Shown in pieces: positions 1-9,910 of a stretch of DNA of 64,000 nt. The number at the start of each line of letters is the position of its first letter. Position 1 is the stretch's first letter. The notes under the pieces are model-generated. The model was not told the DNA's origin and did no database searches. It worked only from the letters and a program-made list of their open reading frames with translations. The translations under genes were made by a program, and so were the position numbers. This DNA is from an uncultured Lachnospiraceae bacterium (GTDB lineage Bacteria > Bacillota > Clostridia > Lachnospirales > Lachnospiraceae), in assembly GCA_947175035.1 (NCBI GenBank), contig CAMWLG010000008.1, forward strand, positions 1-64,000, in the 5' to 3' direction.

Positions 1-5
1 GTGTT

Positions 6-767
6 ATGAACAAGCAAATAGTCATATCCGCAAAGCATTTGAAAAAGGCTTTTGGAAAGGACGAAAATATCCAGGTGATTTATTCAGACCTGAATATTGA
101 TATTTACAAGGGAGATTTTACTATTATCATGGGTTCATCGGGGGCAGGTAAATCTACCTTAATGTATTCCCTCTCAGGGATGGATAAGCCGGATGGTGGG
201 GAGATCGACTTTGACGGAACAGACATCACAAAGTTAAACAATGACAAGCTGGCTGTGTTTCGGCGGAAAGAGTGCGGTTTCGTGTTTCAACAGATTTATT
301 TGATTGATAAGATGAACCTTATGGATAATGTCATTACGGCAGGAGTGCTGACAAGTAATGATAGGGAAGACATCAGAAATCGTGCACAGGAGCTGTTTTC
401 TTTGGTAAATATTCCTGAAAAAACATGGAGAAAAACATCTGCCCAGATTTCAGGAGGCGAAGCGCAAAGAGCGGGGATTGTCAGGGCGGTGATCAACAAT
501 CCCAATGTACTTTTTGCAGACGAGCCCACAGGTGCATTAAATTCCGCAAATTCGGCGGCAGTCCTTGATGTGTTTACTTCGCTTCATGAGAAAGGTCAGA
601 GTATCGTCATGGTTACCCACGACAAAAAATCAGCCCTGAGGGGAAACCGTGTGGTCTATATTAAAGACGGAAAGATTTTTGGTGAGTGTGATTTAGGAAA
701 ATTCGAGCCAGACAATATGGAAAGAACAGAAAAACTTGATCAATTCATTAAAGAAATGGGGTGGTAA
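6..767 (+). CDS. ABC transporter ATP-binding protein (FtsX/MacB-type exporter ATPase)
   Basis: Walker A GSSGAGKS, signature ISGGEAQRAGIVRA, Walker B NVLFADEPTGAL; followed by an FtsX-like permease. Confidence 0.93.
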   Translation: MNKQIVISAKHLKKAFGKDENIQVIYSDLNIDIYKGDFTIIMGSSGAGKSTLMYSLSGMDKPDGGEIDFDGTDITKLNNDKLAVFRRKECGFVFQQIYLIDKMNLMDNVITAGVLTSNDREDIRNRAQELFSLVNIPEKTWRKTSAQISGGEAQRAGIVRAVINNPNVLFADEPTGALNSANSAAVLDVFTSLHEKGQSIVMVTHDKKSALRGNRVVYIKDGKIFGECDLGKFEPDNMERTEKLDQFIKEMGW

Positions 768-770
768 CAA

Positions 771-3020
771 ATGAAGCTGCGCATCATGAAGAAAATATCC
801 ACGCTTACTCTGCACAATTTGAACAAAGCAAAGGGACAGTACATATCTTATGGGGTGTTTATCTGCCTGAGTGCATTTATTATAAATATTGCCCTTGTGC
901 TTGCCTTTCAAACCTTTGATGCCTATGACAGCCTTTTTGATGAGCTTGACACAGCGGACATCAATTTAATCATTCCGCAGATTCAGGATCATGATGATTT
1001 GCACGCAGAGGTGGAGGAGATTGACGGGGTATCATTTGTTGAAAAGCATGAAGGAGTATTTACTTCAGTGACAGTCCGTGAATTTGCAGGGTCTGATTTT
1101 GACATGAATACGGTTTTTTACAATATTGATGAGGAAAGGAAGCTGAATCTGCTTGATGTTACGACAAAGGCGGGAAAGAACAGCGATTCTGTCTACATTC
1201 CCATGTATATGAAAGAATTAGGCGGTTTTATGGAGGGTGGCAGTATCACTTATTCCATAGACGGCAAGGAACATACCTATGATGTTGGCGGAATTATATT
1301 GGAAATGCAGTATGGAAATTATGGTACCGGAATGATTGGCGGATATTTTCCAAAAGAAGTTTATGAGGACTTTGCGGCTGAATACAGTGATCATATCATT
1401 ACGGAATATTCCATAAAAACAACCCAAAACGCCGATTTAAGCAAAATCAAAAATACATTATCTAAAATGATAAAAGAGAAAGAAATTGCATTATTAAGCA
1501 TCAGTGACAGATCCACTGCAAAACAAACCCGAACAATGGTCTGTACGCTGCTTGTCGTTATCTTTTTGGCGCTTGCCGCAATGATACTGGTAGTGAGTAT
1601 TTTCCTCAGTAATTTTCGGATACGAAGTGCAATCGAGGATGAGCTGGCACAGATGGGAGTATTAAAAGCGATTGGTTATACAAGTAGTTTGATCATTGCT
1701 TCAACGGTGACGCCTTATGTGCTTGTAGGCATTTTTGCCACAGTAATTGGAATTATTGTGTCCTATGCCGTTTTGCCTTTTGTAGCGGGTGTCTTAGCAA
1801 TCCAATCAGGATTTTCCTATACTCCTGCTTTTGATATCGCGGCTATGCTGATTGTAGTACTGATACTGACATTGGCGATATTACTTTTTTCCTATATTTC
1901 AGCAATGAAAATACATGGATTAGAGCCTATCAATGCCATAAGAGGCATTGTCGGAGCAGAATCAGCGGGACAAAGTATATTACTGTTTGCAGTCGCATTT
2001 GGTATCATGGTACTTCTGTCTTTCGCAGGAACACTGCTATACAATGTAAGTGTTAAGCCGGAAAATTTTATGAATACGATTTCAGAGGAGTTACCGTCTG
2101 TTATTTTTACGGCGGGGGATGAAAAAATGGCGGAACTCAAAGAAATTCTCCAAGAGGACAGTCGTGTGGAGCTTTTTATGGAATATATTTGCGTACCTGT
2201 AAGTTATACTGATGGAAGCCTTACCGCTTTTGTGTGTGAAGATTTTTCAAAAGTAACAAACGATATATGTTATCAGGGAAACAGTCCTGTGAAAGATAAT
2301 GAAATTGCAGTAGGAAATGCACTTGCGGACGATTACCCTATCGGTAATGAAATAGAGATCACTGTCGGCTCTAAATCGGGGAATTACATTGTAACAGGCT
2401 ATATTCAAAGCGTCAACAATGCCGGGGCGGTATGTCAGCTGACGAGTAAGGGATATGAAAACCTTGGCGAAAAAACTAATTCCGTCAATGTTTATCTGCA
2501 GAATACAAATGCCGATGAGTTTATAAAGGAGTATGAAGAAACCTACAATACAGTAGTGAAATCATCAGTCAATTTTGAACAGTTGAGTACGAACAGTCAA
2601 ATGATGTATACAGGTATTGTTTCAGTCATTATGATAATCCTGTTTGTGATTTCCGTCCTGATGGTGCTGCTTGTGATGTATGTAATTATAAACTCCATGA
2701 TAAGCAGGCGCAGACAGGAATTTGGAATCTATAAAGCAATCGGATATACAAACAGACAGCTTACCGTTAAGACGGCACTTGAGTTGATACCTATTGTGGC
2801 TGTGGCGTCAATCATTTCGGCAATCGCTGGATTGTGGTATCTTCCCGCAATCGACAATGTTATTTTTTCCCTGATTGGGGCTGTAAAAAATCAGTTTGAA
2901 GTATCAGTTTGGATATTGATGGTATTTGCGCTTGTGTTTACTTTTGTGACATTTTTAATCAGTGTACTTCTTTCTGCACCGATTAAAAAAATTACGGCAT
3001 ATTCACTCTTAAAAGATTAA
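771..3020 (+). CDS. FtsX-like ABC transporter permease
   Basis: 749 aa with N-terminal TM, large extracellular segments and two FtsX-type multi-TM blocks; 3 nt after the ATPase gene. Confidence 0.9.
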   Translation: MKLRIMKKISTLTLHNLNKAKGQYISYGVFICLSAFIINIALVLAFQTFDAYDSLFDELDTADINLIIPQIQDHDDLHAEVEEIDGVSFVEKHEGVFTSVTVREFAGSDFDMNTVFYNIDEERKLNLLDVTTKAGKNSDSVYIPMYMKELGGFMEGGSITYSIDGKEHTYDVGGIILEMQYGNYGTGMIGGYFPKEVYEDFAAEYSDHIITEYSIKTTQNADLSKIKNTLSKMIKEKEIALLSISDRSTAKQTRTMVCTLLVVIFLALAAMILVVSIFLSNFRIRSAIEDELAQMGVLKAIGYTSSLIIASTVTPYVLVGIFATVIGIIVSYAVLPFVAGVLAIQSGFSYTPAFDIAAMLIVVLILTLAILLFSYISAMKIHGLEPINAIRGIVGAESAGQSILLFAVAFGIMVLLSFAGTLLYNVSVKPENFMNTISEELPSVIFTAGDEKMAELKEILQEDSRVELFMEYICVPVSYTDGSLTAFVCEDFSKVTNDICYQGNSPVKDNEIAVGNALADDYPIGNEIEITVGSKSGNYIVTGYIQSVNNAGAVCQLTSKGYENLGEKTNSVNVYLQNTNADEFIKEYEETYNTVVKSSVNFEQLSTNSQMMYTGIVSVIMIILFVISVLMVLLVMYVIINSMISRRRQEFGIYKAIGYTNRQLTVKTALELIPIVAVASIISAIAGLWYLPAIDNVIFSLIGAVKNQFEVSVWILMVFALVFTFVTFLISVLLSAPIKKITAYSLLKD

Positions 3021-3032
3021 AGGAGGTTTCAT

Positions 3033-3911
3033 ATGAATTTTTCTGAAAAATTAAAGGAAATACGCAAAAAAGAAGGTATCTCACAGGAACAGCTTGCCGA
3101 AAGAATCGGTGTTTCAAGGCAGGCGATCACCAAGTGGGAAACCGGAAAAGGGCTGCCTGATGTGGAAAATATGGTAATCATAGCAGAGATTTTTAAAACT
3201 ACCTTAGATGAACTGCTTATGGATTCCATTACACAAGCCGCTCCGGAAACATCCGTATATACCAGTGAAACAATCTATGACATTGACCGTGAAAAACACT
3301 TTGATGTCAATATTGGCAGTGCGGCTACAATCCTGCTGTCATCAGGCAATGACGAGAAACTGCATATTAAGCTGTCCTCAGAAACCCTTGAAAAAATAGA
3401 CTCCATATTTAAGATAAAACTGGATGAAAAGAAAAATAAGCTGGATGTGATCTGCCTGAACCAAAATAAGTTAAGCCGCTATGAAGCGGAGGAGTCACTG
3501 ACAGTTGAGATTATCCTTCCAAATAAATATTCTGAAAGCTGTGAGATCACAGCCAGCGTGAAACTGCTTGCAATAAAGAATCTTCATCTGAACCGTTTAG
3601 AATATGATGGCGATGCAGAGCATGTCTTGATTTCAGACAGCAGTGGAAGTCTGGAATTCACAGCAAAAACAGATTATGAAATCACGGTGGATAAAATTAC
3701 AGGAAGGCTGGATATTAACCAATGGAAGGCAAAAGCAATTGTGCATATTCCAGAAAAAAATATAGTAAATGTCCTCAATAAAGGCAGAAAATGTAATGTA
3801 TATTATACAAAAGAAGGAAAAGTGATAGAATGTGAAAATACCGTTGACAGTGAAAATGAAATCAGTGTTTCGGGAATATTTTCAGAACTGGTTGTGGATT
3901 TGACAATATAG
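3033..3911 (+). CDS. XRE-family HTH regulator with C-terminal beta-rich (DUF4097-like) domain
   Basis: N-terminal LKEIRKKEGISQEQLAERIGVSRQAITKWETG HTH; aggagg RBS upstream. Confidence 0.85.
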   Translation: MNFSEKLKEIRKKEGISQEQLAERIGVSRQAITKWETGKGLPDVENMVIIAEIFKTTLDELLMDSITQAAPETSVYTSETIYDIDREKHFDVNIGSAATILLSSGNDEKLHIKLSSETLEKIDSIFKIKLDEKKNKLDVICLNQNKLSRYEAEESLTVEIILPNKYSESCEITASVKLLAIKNLHLNRLEYDGDAEHVLISDSSGSLEFTAKTDYEITVDKITGRLDINQWKAKAIVHIPEKNIVNVLNKGRKCNVYYTKEGKVIECENTVDSENEISVSGIFSELVVDLTI

Positions 3912-3957
3912 GATAATCCTTCATTGCTCATTATACATTACGCACTCCTGCGCATAA

Positions 3958-3987
3958 AAAATCGCACAGAACAATCTGTGCGATTTT
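3958..3987. terminator. Intrinsic hairpin terminator, probably bidirectional
   Basis: Perfect 13-bp stem aaaatcgcacaga / tctgtgcgatttt with 4-nt loop, A/T tracts on both sides, between XRE gene (+) and tRNA (-). Confidence 0.8.
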
Positions 3988-3990
3988 GCG

Positions 3991-4078
3991 CGGAGAAAGA
4001 GGGATTTGAACCCTCGCGCCGGTTGCCCGACCTACACCCTTAGCAGGGGCGCCTCTTCGGCCTCTTGAGTATTTCTCC
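3991..4078 (-). tRNA. tRNA-Ser(GCT)
   Basis: Reverse complement GGAGAAATACTC...CTGCTAAGG...GGTTCAAATCCCTCTTTCTCCG; 7-bp acceptor stem, long variable arm, GGTTCAAATCC T-loop, anticodon GCT. Confidence 0.95.
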
Positions 4079-4213
4079 TCAATCCGAACTGCATCTCTGC
4101 CAATATTCAGCTGTCGTCACTTATATGACGCACATGTTATTATACCTAAGACTGCCCTGTTTGTCAATCAGTTTTTATAAAAATCACCTAAAATTGCTTT
4201 TCGATTCATTTCA

Positions 4214-4768
4214 TCAGGCTTCTGTCCTATATTCTTGAATTGCCGTCTCGTACAAATTGTTGCCTTGGGAATCAATCACCACAATCACGGGGAACTTTTC
4301 AACCTTTAACCTGCGAATCGCCTCCGTGCCCAAATCATCATAAGCAATCACTTCCGATTCTATGATAGAACGGGAAAGCAGCGCCCCTGCGCCCCCCACC
4401 GCGGCAAAATACACCGCACCATTGCGCACAATGGCAGCTTTCACTTCCTCGGAACGCTTTCCCTTGCCAATCATTCCAATCAGTCCCAAATCCAACAATG
4501 CCGGCGTGTATTTATCCATCCTGCTCGCCGTGGTGGGACCCGCGGAACCGATAGGCCGCCCTTCTCTTGCCGGGGAGGGACCCATATAATAGATTACATT
4601 GTTTTTTATTTCCAAGGGTAAGCTTTCCCCTTTTTGCAGCGCCTCATACATCCTTTTGTGTGCTGCATCCCTCGCCGTGTAAATCGTCCCTGTCAAATAA
4701 ACATAGTCTCCGGCGTGAAGGTTCGCCACATCCTCCGCTCCAAAGGGTACATTTATATATTTATCCAT
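4214..4768 (-). CDS. Fumarate hydratase beta subunit (class I, C-terminal domain)
   Basis: MDKYINVPFGAEDVANLHAGDYVYLTGTIYTARDAAHKRM...GPTTASRMDKYTP; start moved to the Met at 4768 rather than the longest ORF (4852). Confidence 0.92.
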   Translation of the reverse strand: MDKYINVPFGAEDVANLHAGDYVYLTGTIYTARDAAHKRMYEALQKGESLPLEIKNNVIYYMGPSPAREGRPIGSAGPTTASRMDKYTPALLDLGLIGMIGKGKRSEEVKAAIVRNGAVYFAAVGGAGALLSRSIIESEVIAYDDLGTEAIRRLKVEKFPVIVVIDSQGNNLYETAIQEYRTEA

Positions 4769-4879
4769 ATCATCCGCCCGACCTTTCTGTATCCTGCGAA
4801 TTCTCGACAACGAAAAGCGCAAGCTTTTTGTTGTATGCTGACGCAGGCACAAATTTGCGATTGAAAAATCAAAGATTTT

Positions 4880-5725
4880 TCAATCTAGTACCCTCACCAC
4901 ATGGCGATTCACATGACAGCAAATATTGACTGCCACCGGCAGCCCTGCTATATGAGTCGGATATGTGTTTATGTTCACCGCCAAAGCCGTCGTGCTCCCG
5001 CCTAACCCCCCTGGACCAATACCGGAGGCATTAATTTTACTTAACAGCTCCTCCTCCAACTCCCTCACATAAGGAATCTCCGAATGTTCATTCACAGGTC
5101 TTGTAAGCGCCTGCTTTGCCATCAGCGCACATTTCTCAAACGTGCCGCCGATACCCACACCGACCACCATGGGGGGACAGGCATTGGGACCGGCATCCCT
5201 CACTGCGGTAAGAACCGCATTTTTCACACCTTCTATGCCATCAGCAGGTTTTAACATAAAGACGCGACTCATATTCTCGCTTCCAAAGCCCTTGGGCGCG
5301 ATAGTAATTTTCACTTGATCTCCCGCCACGATACTATAGTGAATAATTGCAGGGGTATTGTCCTTTGTGTTGTCTCTGTATATGGGGTCTTTCACTACTG
5401 ATTTGCGCAGATACCCGTCCACATAGCCACGGCGCACACCTTCATTGATGGCATCCTCCAACACGCCTCCCTCAAAATGAACATCCTGGCCGATCTCCAT
5501 AAACACAACTGCCATACCGGTATCCTGACAAATGGGAATCATATCCTCTCCCGCTATCTGCAAATTTTCCTGCAATTGTTCCAGAATCTGTTTCCCAAGT
5601 GGCGCCTTCTCCTGGATGGCGGCATTCTCCAAAGCACATTTCATGTCCTGTGAGAGAAAGTGATTCGCCTCAATGCACATCTCGCTGATATTATCCACAA
5701 TAAGCTTTACATCAATTGTTCTCAT
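4880..5725 (-). CDS. Fumarate hydratase alpha subunit (class I, Fe-S)
   Basis: CQDTGMAVVFMEIGQDVHFEGG, KGFGSENMS, GPNACPPMVVGVGIGGTFEK motifs of the split class I fumarase/tartrate dehydratase alpha subunit. Confidence 0.94.
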   Translation of the reverse strand: MRTIDVKLIVDNISEMCIEANHFLSQDMKCALENAAIQEKAPLGKQILEQLQENLQIAGEDMIPICQDTGMAVVFMEIGQDVHFEGGVLEDAINEGVRRGYVDGYLRKSVVKDPIYRDNTKDNTPAIIHYSIVAGDQVKITIAPKGFGSENMSRVFMLKPADGIEGVKNAVLTAVRDAGPNACPPMVVGVGIGGTFEKCALMAKQALTRPVNEHSEIPYVRELEEELLSKINASGIGPGGLGGSTTALAVNINTYPTHIAGLPVAVNICCHVNRHVVRVLD

Positions 5726-5738
5726 ATGTACCCCTGAA

Positions 5739-6152
5739 TTAATCCGTAATCTGTTCTTTTATCGCTTCCAATTCTTCCTGTGAAGGCTTGCCGGCAATCC
5801 AACCAATCTCTTGTCCGTCACTCTCATAACGGGGAATCATATGCATATGAAAATGCATCACTGTCTGTCCAGCAATTTCCCCATTATTTTGCACCAGATT
5901 CAAACCATCACAATGCAGTTTATCCTTCATCATAACCGCCACTTTTTGTGCCGTGGGAAGTACCTTCGCGGCAATCTCCGTCGGCAGCTCAAAAAGATTG
6001 TCCGCATGTTCCTTGGGAATAATCAAGGCATGCCCTTTTGTAGCCGGTCCCAAATCCAAGATCACACGAAAGAGCTCATCCTCGTAAATCGTCTTGGAAG
6101 GAATCTCTCCGCCCGCAATCTTACAAAAGATACAATCATCCTTTTTCATCAT
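5739..6152 (-). CDS. HIT family protein (histidine triad hydrolase)
   Basis: CIFCKIAGGEIPS start and QTVMHFHMHMIPR histidine triad. Confidence 0.95.
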   Translation of the reverse strand: MMKKDDCIFCKIAGGEIPSKTIYEDELFRVILDLGPATKGHALIIPKEHADNLFELPTEIAAKVLPTAQKVAVMMKDKLHCDGLNLVQNNGEIAGQTVMHFHMHMIPRYESDGQEIGWIAGKPSQEELEAIKEQITD

Positions 6153-6158
6153 TCACTC

Positions 6159-7157
6159 CTACCTTTCTTCAAATGAAAATACCTGATCCAGCATTTTCAA
6201 AATCTTCAAATCGCCCTTCATGGTCATTGCCCCGGACATAAATGCCCGCAAGAATGTCATTCTTCCGTTTACGATTTCCTCCATTGTGGCCCGGTCTGTA
6301 TTCATCACGATATCCGGCAAATCGCAGACCCCGTAACTGCACTCCACAGCAGAATTGTTGATATTCATTACCAGTGCTTTACTTTTCTCCCCGATATTGA
6401 TACTGCAGACTGCGTGAAAACCAGCCTGGGGTTTGAACGCTCCTCGCAGCTCTGTGATATATTCCTCTTCGTTCTCCCCGCCCTGCTGACTCAGCTTATC
6501 TTTGAAGAGGCTGGTCAACTCCTGAATATCCTCTTTCTGGCGCTGTACATAGCTGTCATCGGACACATATTTTGACAGCTGCTCCGTCTCCTGAGGCGAT
6601 AAATTAATCGCTGGAGCCACGGCAATCTTCTGGCGCACCGCCTGATTGCTGGCAGGAAAGCTTGTCGCACGCTGATTGATCGTGCGATACAGATTCTCTG
6701 TTCGCTTCTCAATGATATTGGCATAACCTTCATTCATTTCCAACGCCACGGTATTCTCAATATAACCGCACAGACCGCTGCAGGGCAATCCTCCCAGAAT
6801 CTCCCATGCATTGGATAAATCCAACTTTGCCTCGCGCTCACCATAGGTTGTGGACATAACAACCGGACACATATAAATCTTTGCAATGCGTTCTTTATCT
6901 CCATAGAGCCAACAAGCATCCAAAAATTGCTGCATATACCCGCCGATTCCAAACCACTCCACTGTGGTAGCCAGAACGATACCATCCGCATCCTTCAAAG
7001 TCTGCGGTAATGTGGGAATCGAATTCTTGATCTCATACAGATTATAACGTGTCACATTGACACGCAATTCCTCCAATACTTCCTGCATCTTATTAATCAC
7101 ATAGTTCGTGGGATCATCAATGAGTCCCCTTCCGCCGTAGTAAATATGAATATTCAA
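6159..7157 (-). CDS. Flavodoxin-like NAD(P)H oxidoreductase fused to C-terminal SCP2/sterol-carrier-like domain
   Basis: N-terminal NIHIYYGGRG...ADGIVLATTVEWFGIGGYMQQFLDACW; C-terminal DIVMNTDRATMEEIVNGRMTFLRAFMSGAMTMKGDLKIL. TTG start at 7157 proposed after GAGAGGTG, overlapping the rhomboid stop; longest ORF runs to 7190. Confidence 0.82.
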   Translation of the reverse strand: MNIHIYYGGRGLIDDPTNYVINKMQEVLEELRVNVTRYNLYEIKNSIPTLPQTLKDADGIVLATTVEWFGIGGYMQQFLDACWLYGDKERIAKIYMCPVVMSTTYGEREAKLDLSNAWEILGGLPCSGLCGYIENTVALEMNEGYANIIEKRTENLYRTINQRATSFPASNQAVRQKIAVAPAINLSPQETEQLSKYVSDDSYVQRQKEDIQELTSLFKDKLSQQGGENEEEYITELRGAFKPQAGFHAVCSINIGEKSKALVMNINNSAVECSYGVCDLPDIVMNTDRATMEEIVNGRMTFLRAFMSGAMTMKGDLKILKMLDQVFSFEER

Positions 7158-7801
7158 ATTTGCACCTCTCGTTTGTATTTTCTCTGACACAAATTGCGCG
7201 CCAGAATATATATTGAACCAGTCACAAAACCTACCGCCAATCCTCCTACATGAGCTGCATTATCAATATTTTCTATCACATATCCATCATATATTGACAA
7301 TGCGACCATAATCATGAACCTGACAGGGGGCACGGTATTTCTATACTCCCGCGAAAACAACACCATCGCAAGCAACAAGCCGTCCAGACCAAATATGGCT
7401 CCGCTGGCACCTACGGACATCGAAGAGTTCAATGTAATCACCTTGTTGACAAGAGAGAGCACATTGCCTCCCAGTCCTGACAAAAAGTAGACGAGCGTAA
7501 AACAAAGATGCCCTGTCTCCTTTTCCAGCATCGCTCCCATGAACAGCAGAAAAATCATATTGCTAAACAAATGCTCCGTGTCAACATGCAAAAACATAGA
7601 CCACAATAGCCGCCCGTACTCCTGTTGCCCCAGAACACCCTGCACGGATAATCCACCCATATCATATAACAGATCTCTGGTAAAAATACAGACAATAAAT
7701 ACTATCGTGTTGATAATCGCCAGCGAAACGCTGACAATGGGCATGTCTTTATATCTTGCAGGCAATCCTCCCACCTTCTTCGTAAAAATCAAAAAATTCA
7801 A
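7154..7801 (-). CDS. Rhomboid family intramembrane serine protease
   Basis: GASGAIFGLDGL catalytic Ser motif, HLFSNMIFLLFMG, NAAHVGGLAVGF catalytic His in a multi-TM protein. Confidence 0.92.
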   Translation of the reverse strand: MNFLIFTKKVGGLPARYKDMPIVSVSLAIINTIVFIVCIFTRDLLYDMGGLSVQGVLGQQEYGRLLWSMFLHVDTEHLFSNMIFLLFMGAMLEKETGHLCFTLVYFLSGLGGNVLSLVNKVITLNSSMSVGASGAIFGLDGLLLAMVLFSREYRNTVPPVRFMIMVALSIYDGYVIENIDNAAHVGGLAVGFVTGSIYILARNLCQRKYKREVQI

Positions 7802-7860
7802 ATCAATAAAACTCTTATTAAATGTACCACTCTTTACCCCAATACGTCAACAAGCAACAA

Positions 7861-8994
7861 TTACCGATATACAAATAATAATTTTCCAATTCGGATTTCA
7901 TCGCCCTCCTCAAGTCTTCGCTTTTCGTATGGCTGTAAGCGCAGACCATTCTTAAAGGTTCCATTGGTTGAATTCAAATCCTCCAAATAAACAATATTTT
8001 CCTCCTTATAGATCCGGGCATGAAGCCTGCTGACAGAAATATCCTCCAAGACCAAATTCACCTCACCTTTTTGTTTCCCTATGGTAAATACTTCCTCTGT
8101 AAGCTGTGCGGCCACCCTGCCATCCGGTGTGTACAATTTATGTATGTGAGACTCCTCTGAAGGCTGTTCCATATAGATTGTTCTGCCATAATCCTCATCT
8201 TCATACAAAGTCTCCTCCGCCACAGCCTTTCCCTCCATCACATCCAATATATCTTTCCTATACTCCTCCTTCTGTTCCACAAGCTTTTTCTTTTTTGTGC
8301 CCAGATACTTAAAAATTCCCTTTTTCTCCTGTCTGCCGGAATCCTCCTGTACCGTCTGCAAAACAGACTTTTCCTGCCATGTAATATTTTCTTCCTCTGT
8401 ATGAAGTGCCTCCGCAGGTAACTCCTCTCCCTTTACCTCTGCTTTCTGCTCAAGACATCTTGCATCCTCAAATATTTTCTCCTGTATGTACACCTCGCCT
8501 GCTCTCTCAAACTGCTCATACATAGAGTAAATGCATTTTACAAGTTCCTCGTCCTCATAATCCATGTGCCCCAGCAAAAATTCCAACAGCTGCATGATAC
8601 CGTTCTCGTCTTCGCAATAGGGAAGATATAGGAAGAAAAAGTTATGGTTACTGATATCTTGAAAAATCTGTTCCGGATATACCAAAATATTTTTCTCATC
8701 CAATAGAAATCTCCCCAATTCCTGCCTTGCCTGCTCATAGCTCCAAAAAAAGTCCCTCACCCATTCCCTGCCAATCACCTGCTTTCCATACAATTGCGCC
8801 ACATTTTGCTTGGATGTTATGTCATAATAAAGGTATGCCTGTCCGTTGATATAGCGCAGACTGCAGGGCAAAAGTCCCCTGATTCCCCCTCTGGTCAGGA
8901 TGCAATATTGATACCTCTGCTCATCCGGTCTCTGTGGCAGATGTATCCTCTCATAATTACTCTGTAAGCTTCTGACAAATTCTGTTTCCAACAT
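7861..8994 (-). CDS. FHA domain protein with N-terminal DUF6382-like domain, tad-linked
   Basis: C-terminal FTIGKQKGEVNLVLEDISVSRLHARIYKEENIVYLEDLNSTNGTFKNGLRL is a classical FHA domain; last gene of the tad operon. Confidence 0.88.
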   Translation of the reverse strand: MLETEFVRSLQSNYERIHLPQRPDEQRYQYCILTRGGIRGLLPCSLRYINGQAYLYYDITSKQNVAQLYGKQVIGREWVRDFFWSYEQARQELGRFLLDEKNILVYPEQIFQDISNHNFFFLYLPYCEDENGIMQLLEFLLGHMDYEDEELVKCIYSMYEQFERAGEVYIQEKIFEDARCLEQKAEVKGEELPAEALHTEEENITWQEKSVLQTVQEDSGRQEKKGIFKYLGTKKKKLVEQKEEYRKDILDVMEGKAVAEETLYEDEDYGRTIYMEQPSEESHIHKLYTPDGRVAAQLTEEVFTIGKQKGEVNLVLEDISVSRLHARIYKEENIVYLEDLNSTNGTFKNGLRLQPYEKRRLEEGDEIRIGKLLFVYR

Positions 8995-9441
8995 TTACTT
9001 TCCTCCCATTATTTTTCTGCAATTTCTGATAAAATCCACTGGTTTGATTCTATGGCTCTCGTACACGACACTGCTCTCCCAGATATTGTCCCCACTCCAA
9101 AGGGCAAATCCTTGAAACGGAAATTTTAACCCCCCGGAACATTCCACTTTCACTTGATTCTTCTGCAGACGGATTCTGGCATCTTTCTTATCCCATGCCA
9201 AATATGCTTTATCACTCTTCGAGAATTGGAACGACAATTGTCTCACCAATTCCTCCCCATCCTCAATCTGTAAGGCGCATCCTCTCACAGACAAGGTGCC
9301 CGCCTCCTGCTCCATAAGGCATCTGTCATACTGAAAAAATAACAGATAGATCACCAGCAGAATAACACCCATGACCACTGGCAGAACCAGCGCCGCTTCC
9401 ACAGTTAAATATGCCTCCACCTTTCTCATTTTGTCCCCCAT
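8995..9441 (-). CDS. TadE-like pilus assembly protein
   Basis: EAYLTVEAALVLPVVMGVILLVIYLLFF N-terminal TadE motif. Confidence 0.82.
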   Translation of the reverse strand: MGDKMRKVEAYLTVEAALVLPVVMGVILLVIYLLFFQYDRCLMEQEAGTLSVRGCALQIEDGEELVRQLSFQFSKSDKAYLAWDKKDARIRLQKNQVKVECSGGLKFPFQGFALWSGDNIWESSVVYESHRIKPVDFIRNCRKIMGGK

Positions 9442-9445
9442 TTTC

Positions 9446-9877
9446 CTAAACCAACATCCCCACTGCGTACACCGCCGCCAAAAAGGGGATATAGGGTAGC
9501 TTTGTCGATTTGCCAGCTCTCTTTGTCAACAACATTCCAATAGAAAAGCATGACATGAACAACATACTGAAACACAATACCAAAACGCAAGTCTTATAAT
9601 CCGTCCATAACCCCACATTTAACAGAACAAAACCGTCCCCATAGCCTGCTTTCCCTGTAAGCCGCGCCACGATAAGCATGGCCAATCCCGGAAGCATACC
9701 AAGCAGTGCAGATATCAACAGCCACCTCCAATCCGTCACATTTTGCAGCAATGTGAAAATGTGAAATCCCAGTGCCATTCCGCAGCCTCCCCATAGTAAC
9801 ATCAGGGGAACCTTTTGCTCCCGCCAGTCTAACACCGCCAACAATATCAAATACAATAACAAAGTAATCCTTTTCAT
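9446..9877 (-). CDS. Prepilin peptidase A24 family (CpaA/TadV-like)
   Basis: LDWREQKVP...ARLTGKAGYGDGFVLLNVGLW, GxGD-type aspartyl protease motifs. Confidence 0.82.
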   Translation of the reverse strand: MKRITLLLYLILLAVLDWREQKVPLMLLWGGCGMALGFHIFTLLQNVTDWRWLLISALLGMLPGLAMLIVARLTGKAGYGDGFVLLNVGLWTDYKTCVLVLCFSMLFMSCFSIGMLLTKRAGKSTKLPYIPFLAAVYAVGMLV

Positions 9878-9910
9878 CTCTGCATTCCCATCCTCCTTCC
9901 TATCATTGCT

